Part shown: one piece after another, positions 8,002-14,225 of the stretch
How positions within the stretch are numbered: the first letter of the stretch is position 1
Layout: each line of letters opens with the position of its first letter
Assembly (NCBI GenBank): GCA_020722945.1
Contig: DYJV01000005.1
Location: 1 to 33,993, forward strand
Reading direction: 5' to 3'
DNA length: 33,993 nt
DNA from: Candidatus Methylomirabilis sp.
GTDB taxonomy: Bacteria; DYJV01
The notes under the pieces: model-generated
Seen by the model: only the letters and a program-made list of their open reading frames with translations
Database searches by the model: none
Told to the model about the DNA's origin: nothing
Program-made: the position numbers and the translations under genes

Positions 8002-9739
8002 CGATAATTTTTTTGATATGTTTATCTCTTACAATGAGAGCAAAACAGAAGCATACCTAAATATCAGGCCCAACACAAGATTTGACAAAGAAAACCTCAA
8101 AGAATCTCTCAAAGAAGCCTACTCAAAGGTAAAGACATCACTTTTATACTCTGAGATATCTTACGGTATTGCTGAAGATAAAAATATTATCCAGAAACTG
8201 AAAGAGTATCTTACAACTCCTGAGCAATCAAGACGGAGTAAAATTTATCAATACATAATTGCAAAGGGTAAGGAGCCTATAAATGGTGTTGATAGCCAGT
8301 TGGAGATATATATAGATTTAAATAGAGAGAAAGTTGGTTTGCTCAATGAGGCAACTGGGAAGGTTGATCACAGAGAGCTTGGATTTAGTAGTAAAATTGT
8401 TACTGAGGACACTCCCCTAATAAAACTTACCAAACCTACTTCTGGAGAAGAGGGTATTGCAGTTACGGGTGAAATCATCCAGCCTGCTTACAAGGGTGAA
8501 ATGAAACATAAGATTAAATATGATAAGAAATCTATATCCGAAATTGATGGAGGGCTGGAGATAATTTATTCTGCTATAAAGACAGGGTTTCTTTATAAAG
8601 ATGATACCAAAGGTTATTTTATAGATGAAAAAGTCCTTGTCAAATCTATAGATTACACTATTGGTAATATCCATGCAACAGGTGTAGATGGAGCTTCTGT
8701 TGTGGTTCAGGGTGATACTGATGTTACAAAAGATGCGATTAAGCCTGGTTTTAAACTTGAATCAAAAAATATAAATGTTACAGGAAATGTTGGGGTTGAA
8801 GCTTGTTTATCAGGTGAAAATATAATTATAAATGGGATAGCAGATAAAAATTCTAAAATATATGGCTCCAATGTAGAGATAAAAAGGTCTTTTAATAATT
8901 TTGTTAAAGGTAAGGAGATCAAAATAGAAGAGGTAAATGGGGCAGAGATATATGGTGAATCTATTTTTATAAACAATTCTATATTTTCCCAAATAAGGGG
9001 TAGGGAAATTTTTATAGATAATGAATCAAGAGATGGTAATTATGTTACGGATAAGTTTATCTTTATTAAGACTTTGTGTGGGAATGCTAATCAGAAAATT
9101 ACTATAGATTCACTATGTTCAGAGGATACACTTACTAATTATAACCAACTAAAAGATGAGCGTAATAAGTTGCTCAAAGAGATTGAGTCTCTGCAAGATG
9201 ACCTCAAAAAAAATTTAGAGAGGCTCAACAAACTTGATATTGCTATTAATTCCTTGATATTAACTTACTTTAAATTTTCTCAAGATAGAGCTGAAGAGCA
9301 GAAGAAAGCTGTAAAAAAATTTATTGCCGAAGGGAATTGGAGTTTCTTAGAGGATAAATTTAAAATAAATTTTGCACTTCATGATATCGATAAGTTAGAC
9401 AAATACTTTTCACTTTTTACCACTGTCTCCAATATGAATCTCCAAATTTCTCAGCTTAAACAGAAAATTGAGGATATGGAGATTAATTTGCGTGGCATAG
9501 AGGATTCAAATAGAAATGCAGTAGTTGTAGTGCTAAATCATAAAATATCTTATTTGACAATTGAAATTGCAGGAGTTAAAAATTCCACTCTTACCATAAA
9601 AGATGATATTTTTGGTTCATACTTTGTAACTTTTAAGAATTTATACCCAGAATTAAAGAAATTTGACAAATCTATACTCAAGCAACTTGAAGCATTGTTA
9701 TCACAAGATTCTTTTAAACATCTCAAAAAGATTTTATAA
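7994..9739 (+). CDS. FapA-family (DUF342) polymer-forming protein
   Basis: The 581-residue protein has the DUF342/FapA layout: an N-terminal alpha/beta domain, a central right-handed beta-helix-like region (about 210-365) with repeated short strands (NINVTGNVGV, NIIINGIADK, EIKIEEVNGAEIYG) and a C-terminal coiled coil (about 385-520). DUF342 proteins are thought to make cytoplasmic polymers or scaffolds; some are linked to envelope or signalling functions. I chose ATG 7994 over the TTG twelve bases upstream because GAGG sits six bases before the ATG. It overlaps the DUF3786 gene by eight bases. The specific role here cannot be read from the sequence. Confidence 0.82.
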   Translation: MNNDNFFDMFISYNESKTEAYLNIRPNTRFDKENLKESLKEAYSKVKTSLLYSEISYGIAEDKNIIQKLKEYLTTPEQSRRSKIYQYIIAKGKEPINGVDSQLEIYIDLNREKVGLLNEATGKVDHRELGFSSKIVTEDTPLIKLTKPTSGEEGIAVTGEIIQPAYKGEMKHKIKYDKKSISEIDGGLEIIYSAIKTGFLYKDDTKGYFIDEKVLVKSIDYTIGNIHATGVDGASVVVQGDTDVTKDAIKPGFKLESKNINVTGNVGVEACLSGENIIINGIADKNSKIYGSNVEIKRSFNNFVKGKEIKIEEVNGAEIYGESIFINNSIFSQIRGREIFIDNESRDGNYVTDKFIFIKTLCGNANQKITIDSLCSEDTLTNYNQLKDERNKLLKEIESLQDDLKKNLERLNKLDIAINSLILTYFKFSQDRAEEQKKAVKKFIAEGNWSFLEDKFKINFALHDIDKLDKYFSLFTTVSNMNLQISQLKQKIEDMEINLRGIEDSNRNAVVVVLNHKISYLTIEIAGVKNSTLTIKDDIFGSYFVTFKNLYPELKKFDKSILKQLEALLSQDSFKHLKKIL

Positions 9740-9767
9740 AATATACAGTATACATTCTTTTATTTTG

Positions 9768-9796
9768 TTGACAAAAAAAAGTGCATGTGGTAAAAG
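9768..9796 (+). promoter_or_regulatory. Extended -10 promoter for the atp F0 genes
   Basis: TTGACA (9768-9773), a 17-base spacer and TGG-TAAAAG (extended -10, box at 9791-9796) lie just upstream of atpZ. The predicted transcript start, about 9803, is only a few bases before the TTG start codon, so the message would be nearly leaderless. That matches the lack of a Shine-Dalgarno site there. Confidence 0.45.
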
Positions 9797-9805
9797 ACAC
9801 AAACC

Positions 9806-10036
9806 TTGGATAATAAAAAATCTAATTACATTCAAATATTGTCTTACTCTACTCTTGGTATTGAAATGGGCATAAGTGTTGGTGCAGGTTTTTTTTTAGG
9901 CAATTATTTAGACAAAGTTTTTAATACTCGTCCATATTTAGTTATTTTTTTTACTATTGCAGGTTTTGGTGCAGCAATAAAAACTTTTATCAGAATGATA
10001 AAAAGATTGCAGAAAGATTTTAAAGATGAGAGTTGA
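9806..10036 (+). CDS. atpZ: AtpZ/AtpI-family ATP synthase accessory protein
   Basis: This 76-residue protein has two hydrophobic hairpin segments (about 13-33 and 42-62) and the family-typical GIEMGISVGAGFFLGNYLD sequence. AtpZ-like proteins are encoded at the head of F0F1 ATP synthase operons and are thought to help c-ring assembly or Mg2+ supply. The TTG start is the only plausible one after an in-frame stop at 9791-9793. Its end overlaps the next gene by 11 bases, consistent with an atpZ-atpI-atpB-atpE order. Confidence 0.8.
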   Translation: MDNKKSNYIQILSYSTLGIEMGISVGAGFFLGNYLDKVFNTRPYLVIFFTIAGFGAAIKTFIRMIKRLQKDFKDES

Positions 10037-10430
10037 TCTTAATCTTGTAACCAATTTATTTAAAACTACTTCTATCTACTCTTCCCTTCTTACACTTTTA
10101 TTGTTTATTGCTATTGCTCTCTTCTCCTCTTTTTACAAAGGATACAGTTTTTTTGTAGGTGGTTTTTTGATATCTCTTAATATTTATCTTCTCGGTTCGA
10201 TTGTAAAATTTTGTAGTTCTAATAGCAATCAGAAAAACAACATTCTATTTTCACTATTTTTATTTATGATCAAATTTTTTCTTCTTGGAGTAGTTATTTT
10301 TCTATTTATGTTTTTTGAGTTAGTAGATAATGTAGCATTTTTTCAAGGTTTATCACTTGGGTTTGGAGCATTAATTATTGCAACTGTTGTTGTTCTCCCT
10401 ATTAAAATTTATAAATTAGAAAAATCATAA
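10026..10430 (+). CDS. atpI: ATP synthase subunit I (AtpI-like)
   Basis: The 134-residue protein has four predicted membrane helices (about 18-37, 42-60, 75-98, 105-125). It shows little sequence identity that I can name, but its place between atpZ and atpB, its length and topology fit the AtpI/Unc1 accessory family that assists c-ring assembly. It overlaps atpZ and is followed after 12 bases by atpB with a clear AAAGGAG site. Confidence 0.7.
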   Translation: MRVDLNLVTNLFKTTSIYSSLLTLLLFIAIALFSSFYKGYSFFVGGFLISLNIYLLGSIVKFCSSNSNQKNNILFSLFLFMIKFFLLGVVIFLFMFFELVDNVAFFQGLSLGFGALIIATVVVLPIKIYKLEKS

Positions 10431-10442
10431 AAGGAGTTTCAA

Positions 10443-11129
10443 ATGATAGAGCATCCATTAGTCTTGACAGATTTTATCCCTGTTGTCAAAAATCTCCCTC
10501 ATCATATTACATGGACAATCATTGCTGATCTTGTAATATTTTTTGCAGTTATTAAAGGGGTAAAAGCTATCTCAATTATACCCTCTGCCAAATTAAATTT
10601 ATCTGTTATTTGTGAGCTTATTACAGAATTTATAAGTAATATGCTTCACGAAACTTTTGGAGATAAAGGGAGAAAATATACGTATCTTATAGGGACTCTA
10701 TTTATCTTTATTTTTGTGTGCAACTTTTTAGGTTTAATTCCAGGTTTTTTCCCGGCTACAGAGGATTTTAATACAAATCTTGCAATGTCACTTGCTGTAT
10801 TTGTTATATACAATTTTTATGGTATACAGAAGCAGGGTCTCTGGAAGTATTTTAAGCATATGATGGGTCCTATGCCACTTCTTGCCCCACTTATGCTCCC
10901 TATAGAGCTGATAAGCCATTTTGCAAGGATAGTATCTCTTGCTATGAGGCTTTTTGGTAATATTTTTGGTGACCATAAAGTTCTTCTTGTTGTAATATCA
11001 CTTGTCCCACTTGTTGTCCCTATTGCTATCTATGGAATGGGTGTTCTTGTAGCTGTGCTTCAGGCTTATGTTTTTACATTGCTTTCAACTGTATATATTC
11101 AGTTAGCTATTCAGGAAGAGGAACATTAG
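10443..11129 (+). CDS. atpB: F0F1 ATP synthase subunit a
   Basis: The 228-residue inner-membrane stator subunit forms the proton half-channels beside the c-ring. The essential arginine is present in SLAMRLFGNIFGDH (R169), and the C-terminal block with AVLQAYVFTLLSTVYI is diagnostic. The start ATG follows AAAGGAGTTTCAA. The F1 genes and the b and delta subunits are not in this window, so the F0 part is split from the rest, as in many non-model bacteria. Confidence 0.96.
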   Translation: MIEHPLVLTDFIPVVKNLPHHITWTIIADLVIFFAVIKGVKAISIIPSAKLNLSVICELITEFISNMLHETFGDKGRKYTYLIGTLFIFIFVCNFLGLIPGFFPATEDFNTNLAMSLAVFVIYNFYGIQKQGLWKYFKHMMGPMPLLAPLMLPIELISHFARIVSLAMRLFGNIFGDHKVLLVVISLVPLVVPIAIYGMGVLVAVLQAYVFTLLSTVYIQLAIQEEEH

Positions 11130-11163
11130 AGTATTACAAAATAAAAAGGAGGGGGGTGTAATA

Positions 11164-11481
11164 ATGAAAAAGAAACTATTTTCTACTATCTTGGCTGTTC
11201 TTGCAATGACTCTGCTGACAGCAGTGTCTGTTTTTGCTGCTGACGGGGGGAGTTCGGCATCTACTTATGCGGCTCTTGGAGCAGGTTTGGCTATCTCTTT
11301 TGGTGCTGCTGGTGGTGGTATAGGGATTGGGTTGGCTGGTTTAGGTGCTCTTTTGGGTATATCAAGAAATCCTGCTGTAGGTGGTAAAATCATGACTCTT
11401 ATGATTATCTCTATGGCTCTTTCAGAATCTTGTGCCATTTACTCACTTGTTATAGCTTTTATGCTTTACGGAAAAGCTTAG
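11164..11481 (+). CDS. atpE: F0F1 ATP synthase subunit c with N-terminal signal-like extension
   Basis: The 105-residue protein is longer than the usual 70-90. Residues 1-25 look like a cleavable signal peptide ending AVSVFA-AD, followed by the two helices of the c-ring hairpin, with the polar loop SRNP at 67-70. The ion-binding carboxylate is E88 in ALSESCAIYSLV. Serine 89 and tyrosine 93 match sodium-type c subunits (I recall E-S-T-G-I-Y in Ilyobacter), but the helix-1 glutamine needed for sodium is replaced by isoleucine, so proton coupling is more likely. A strong GGAGGGGGG-type ribosome site precedes the ATG, fitting the high copy number of this subunit. A terminator follows. Confidence 0.95.
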   Translation: MKKKLFSTILAVLAMTLLTAVSVFAADGGSSASTYAALGAGLAISFGAAGGGIGIGLAGLGALLGISRNPAVGGKIMTLMIISMALSESCAIYSLVIAFMLYGKA

Positions 11482-11505
11482 TATTAAGAATTTGTGTAAT
11501 TTTAA

Positions 11506-11524
11506 GATTGATATATTATCAATC
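11506..11524. promoter_or_regulatory. 19-base palindrome with FNR-like half sites
   Basis: GATTGATA-TAT-TATCAATC is a perfect inverted repeat. Its half-sites TTGAT/ATCAA are those of FNR-type regulators, but the spacing is five rather than four bases. It lies between atpE and its terminator, so it may be an operator or just a 3'-end hairpin. Confidence 0.3.
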
Positions 11525-11550
11525 AACTTTTGTTGCTGTTTTGTTTAGTA

Positions 11551-11577
11551 AAGAAGGGGGACATCCCCCTTCTTTTT
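11551..11577 (+). terminator. Rho-independent terminator after atpE
   Basis: A perfect ten-pair stem AAGAAGGGGG / CCCCCTTCTT with loop ACAT is followed by a T-run. It separates the atp F0 genes from the cytochrome gene. Confidence 0.9.
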
Positions 11578-11649
11578 AAGTATTAAATTAAAAATTTGAT
11601 ATTTAAAAATTAAGTTTTTTATTTAATATTTAAAAAAGGAGAGTATAAA

Positions 11650-12696
11650 ATGGGAAAGCTATTAAGTTTTTTATGGAGATTTAAATTTATTATCTATATT
11701 ATAGCTCTTATTGGAATAGGGTTTAGCATAGGAGCATTGGAAGCTACAATGGACTCCAAATTCTGTGGAGCATGCCACGAAATGGATCATGTTTACAATG
11801 CATGGTCACATTCAAGCCATGCAAATAGTGATGATGAGCATATGCGTGCAGGTTGTATGGATTGCCATGCAAAGCCGGGTTTGAAAGGTTTGCTTGCTGC
11901 AAAATTTGGCAATGGTTCTAAGTCTGCATATTACCATGTTGTATATATGTTTCACACTGACAAAGAGAAGATATATCAAAAGATAATTACAGAACATGCT
12001 CATGCTCCTCACGAAGCGTGTCTCAAATGTCATACCAAATTTCAGGAGACAGATAGGGCAAAATCTATATCTTTTCCTCACCATTCAAAAGATACAGAAT
12101 TTAGAGATGAAATGTGTAGCAAATGCCATCAGTATGTTGTTCATAGTCACAAAAAAGATGTAAGTTATGAACCTCCAAGGAAAAATGAAATTTGTCTAAA
12201 TTGCCACAAAAAAGAGGGGGTTGAAATAGATAGTTGTGAATCTTGCCATGCTGGTCAGGGTGAGATGGCTGAAGGTAAGGGTGCAAAAGATATAAAAGGT
12301 TCACAAGATTCTATGAAAGCTGCTGATGTAGGTTGCAAAGAGTGTCATACAAACTACAAAACCAATGATTACAAAGTTGTTGTTCAGTCTTGTGTAGATT
12401 GCCATGATGGAGATGAAAGTTATGGCAAGCCTGCAATAGAAGAGATGCAGAGTGAGTTAAAAGCAAAACTTCCTCTTCTATCAAAAGAGTTAATTGAGTT
12501 GGCTGAAGAGATAAAATTAGCAAGAAGAAATGGTAAAAATATTGATCAAGCACTCAAGTTATACGATAAGATAAAATTTAATTACAATTTTCTTTATGAT
12601 GATAAAAGTTTTGGAGTCCACAATCATGAATATTCAATGTCGATTCTTGGTGCTATAGAGAAAGATATAACTTCTTTAAGAAGTAGCATAAAATAG
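11650..12696 (+). CDS. Eight-heme NapC/NirT-family membrane cytochrome c
   Basis: The 348-residue protein has an N-terminal membrane anchor (about 12-32) and eight CxxCH heme sites starting at C39, C69, C124, C156, C182, C196, C229 and C248. The first site, CGACHEMD, has the methionine found in NapC/NrfH-type quinol dehydrogenases, and the first four hemes fit that family. Four more hemes (182-252) and a helical tail (about 270-345) extend the usual 180-200-residue form. It probably passes electrons from menaquinol to a periplasmic reductase, whose gene is not in the window. The gene has its own AAAGGAG site, terminators or hairpins on both sides, and the redox regulator Rex next to it. Confidence 0.88.
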   Translation: MGKLLSFLWRFKFIIYIIALIGIGFSIGALEATMDSKFCGACHEMDHVYNAWSHSSHANSDDEHMRAGCMDCHAKPGLKGLLAAKFGNGSKSAYYHVVYMFHTDKEKIYQKIITEHAHAPHEACLKCHTKFQETDRAKSISFPHHSKDTEFRDEMCSKCHQYVVHSHKKDVSYEPPRKNEICLNCHKKEGVEIDSCESCHAGQGEMAEGKGAKDIKGSQDSMKAADVGCKECHTNYKTNDYKVVVQSCVDCHDGDESYGKPAIEEMQSELKAKLPLLSKELIELAEEIKLARRNGKNIDQALKLYDKIKFNYNFLYDDKSFGVHNHEYSMSILGAIEKDITSLRSSIK

Positions 12697-12709
12697 AAAT
12701 ATCATATCT

Positions 12710-12735
12710 ATGGGGGGGGGTATGCTCCCTCTCAT
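12710..12735 (+). terminator. G-tract hairpin after the cytochrome gene
   Basis: A nine-base G run forms one arm of an 11-pair stem (A12710 with T12735) with loop TATG; three pairs are G-U. No strong T-run follows, so termination would be weak. It lies between the cytochrome gene and rex. Confidence 0.35.
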
Positions 12736-12759
12736 AAAATATTTTAAAGGTAGGTTAGT

Positions 12760-13431
12760 TTGAAAAAGTATCATTTGACCAAAATTCCTGAAGCAACTAT
12801 AAGAAGATTATCAATTTATATCAGATGTTTACAAAATCTTGAAAAACAGGGTGAACAGCTTGTTTCTTCAGAGGAGCTTGGAAATTCTTGCTGTGTCAAT
12901 TCAGCTCAGATAAGGAAAGATTTATCCTATTTTGGAGAGTTTGGGATTAGGGGTGTTGGTTACAATATCTCCCAACTAAAAAAAGCTATTAAGACCATCT
13001 TAGGTCTTAATAAAACATGGAATATTATATTAGTTGGAGCTGGAAATCTTGGGAGAGCACTTCTCAATTATCCAAGTTTTAAGAAGGATAGTTACAACTG
13101 GGTTGGAGCGTATGATGTTAATCCTGCTGTAATCAATACACAAATTTCTGGCATAACAGTTGAAGATTTTAATCTTCTTACCAAAGAGAAGATAGATATC
13201 CTTAAACCTGATTTTGCAGTTATTACTACTCCAGCAGAAGTTGCACAAGATGTTGCTGATAGATTAATTTCTTTTGGGATAGACTGTTTTCTTAATTTTT
13301 CACCTATAAAAATAAAAGTTAATTCTGAAAAGGGTGAGATAGCAAAAAATGTATTCTTAGTCACAGATTTTGATAATATTGCATTTACTTTATCAAAGAA
13401 GAGATTAAAGACTCATAAAATTAATATTTAA
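12760..13431 (+). CDS. rex: Redox-sensing transcriptional repressor Rex
   Basis: The 223-residue protein has the Rex build: an N-terminal winged helix with the recognition block NSAQIRKDLSYFGEFG (47-62), then a Rossmann domain with the dinucleotide motif VGAGNLGRALL (92-102) and a C-terminal swap helix. Rex senses the NADH/NAD+ ratio and represses respiratory and fermentative genes. The start is TTG, preceded by AAAGGTAGG. It is likely transcribed alone or by read-through from the cytochrome gene; no clear Rex operator was found around it. A cobalamin riboswitch begins about 50 bases after its stop. Confidence 0.95.
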   Translation: MKKYHLTKIPEATIRRLSIYIRCLQNLEKQGEQLVSSEELGNSCCVNSAQIRKDLSYFGEFGIRGVGYNISQLKKAIKTILGLNKTWNIILVGAGNLGRALLNYPSFKKDSYNWVGAYDVNPAVINTQISGITVEDFNLLTKEKIDILKPDFAVITTPAEVAQDVADRLISFGIDCFLNFSPIKIKVNSEKGEIAKNVFLVTDFDNIAFTLSKKRLKTHKINI

Positions 13432-13478
13432 AGTTTTTTTTAATTTATATTTTTTAAATAAAAGATTTATGTTTTTTC

Positions 13479-13674
13479 TTATTCAGGTTTAGGGAAGTGG
13501 GTAAATGCCCACCCTGTCCCCGCAGCCGTAAGTGAAGCCTTTTAATTTTTGTATTAAAAGGTAAAAATTGGACATTTGTCACTGATATTTTTGGTTTTAA
13601 GCTGAAATATTGGGAAGGCAAATCCAAAATCCAATTTTTGGTGACTTCACAAGGCGGAAAACCTGCCTGAATAA
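13479..13674 (+). ncRNA. Cobalamin riboswitch 1 (upstream of TonB receptor)
   Basis: The 5' half matches the cobalamin-riboswitch core closely: AGGGAAGTGGG, a short hairpin, then CTGTCCCCGCAGCCGTAAG. Next comes the CACTG ... TGGGAAGGC arm and a variant B12 box, AAGGCGGAAAACCTGCC. The closing stem P1 is perfect (TTATTCAGG 13479-13487 with CCTGAATAA 13666-13674). A side stem CCTTTTAAT/ATTAAAAGG is present. It should bind a cobalamin and turn down expression of the receptor and CobN-like genes. Downstream, a small hairpin (13683-13699) has a CGGGG loop complementary to CCCCG at 13518-13522, as expected for the kissing loop that couples ligand binding to expression. Confidence 0.93.
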
Positions 13675-13698
13675 ATTTAAAGCTCTCGGGGTAAAAGA

Positions 13699-13759
13699 GG
13701 ATGAAGTGGAATGCTTTATTCAATTCTTATCTTTCTTCTTATCATTTCACATCCTTTTT
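13699..13759 (+). terminator. Putative riboswitch-1 terminator hairpin
   Basis: GTGGAATG (13706-13713) pairs with CATTTCAC (13743-13750), extended by GGAT/ATCC across a bulge, followed by TTTTTCTCTTTT. A similar hairpin stands at the same place after riboswitch 2. It probably is the expression platform. The 29-base loop makes it imperfect. Confidence 0.4.
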
Positions 13760-14225
13760 CTCTTTTCCCAAAATTTTATTTTTTTCAAAAATTTAAGAAA
13801 GGAGGAGTCTTAAAGGTAGCAATTATACAATTTTAATTTTTAAAGTTGTGTGAGTATAGAGTTGGAGCACCTGAACCGATTGTATTAAATGCTGAATGCT
13901 GAATGATGAATGTTGAATTATGGATTGAGAATTGTAAATGTTGAATTATTTTTTCCCACTCAACAGCAATACCCAATAATAATTAATTGAGAATTGAGAA
14001 TGCTTAATTTCAATAACAATTAACTACTGTTTATCATCTTTCATTTTCTCTCTGTTTTTCTTTCACCTTCACTCTTTTACTTGATTTTCTGGTTTCTACT
14101 AAATATGCTCATAGAAATTAGAAGAGTATAGTTTGTCGTTATAATTTTAATTTTGAAATTGTATTACATCTAATTTAAAATGTATTTTTTAAATCTTTAA
14201 ATTACAATAAAAAAGGAGATAAAGG
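13760..14225. other. Long leader between riboswitch 1 and the receptor gene
   Basis: No gene is visible. An orphan strong ribosome site AAAGGAGGAG (13798-13807) has no start codon within reach. Two runs of degenerate heptamer repeats follow (annotated separately), then an AT-rich stretch up to the AAAGGAG site before the receptor start codon. Riboswitch 2 has no such spacer, so material seems to have been inserted or a short gene lost here. Confidence 0.5.
13888..14012. repeat. Degenerate heptamer repeats (AATGNTG / AATTGAG)
   Basis: From 13888 to 13950 nine consecutive 7-base units read AATGCTG, AATGCTG, AATGATG, AATGTTG, AATTATG, GATTGAG, AATTGTA, AATGTTG, AATTATT. A second run (13985-14012) has AATTGAG twice, then AATGCTT and AATTTCA. 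The exact 7-base phase across substitutions marks these as an eroding tandem repeat. Confidence 0.7.

Noticed and set aside
11578-12760. Rex operator (TTGTGAA-N6-TTCACAA type) near the cytochrome or rex genes
   Set aside because: No match better than a half site was found in these spacers.
13563-13646. Possible pseudoknot: AAAAATTGG/CCAATTTTT crossing GTCAC/GTGAC in riboswitch 1
   Set aside because: GTCAC is part of the known CACTG ... GGGAAGGC arm of cobalamin riboswitches, so the GTCAC/GTGAC pairing is probably chance.
13454-13813. Open frames of 67-89 codons on both strands across riboswitch 1
   Set aside because: They overlap the structured RNA core; the sequence is explained by base pairing, not by coding.
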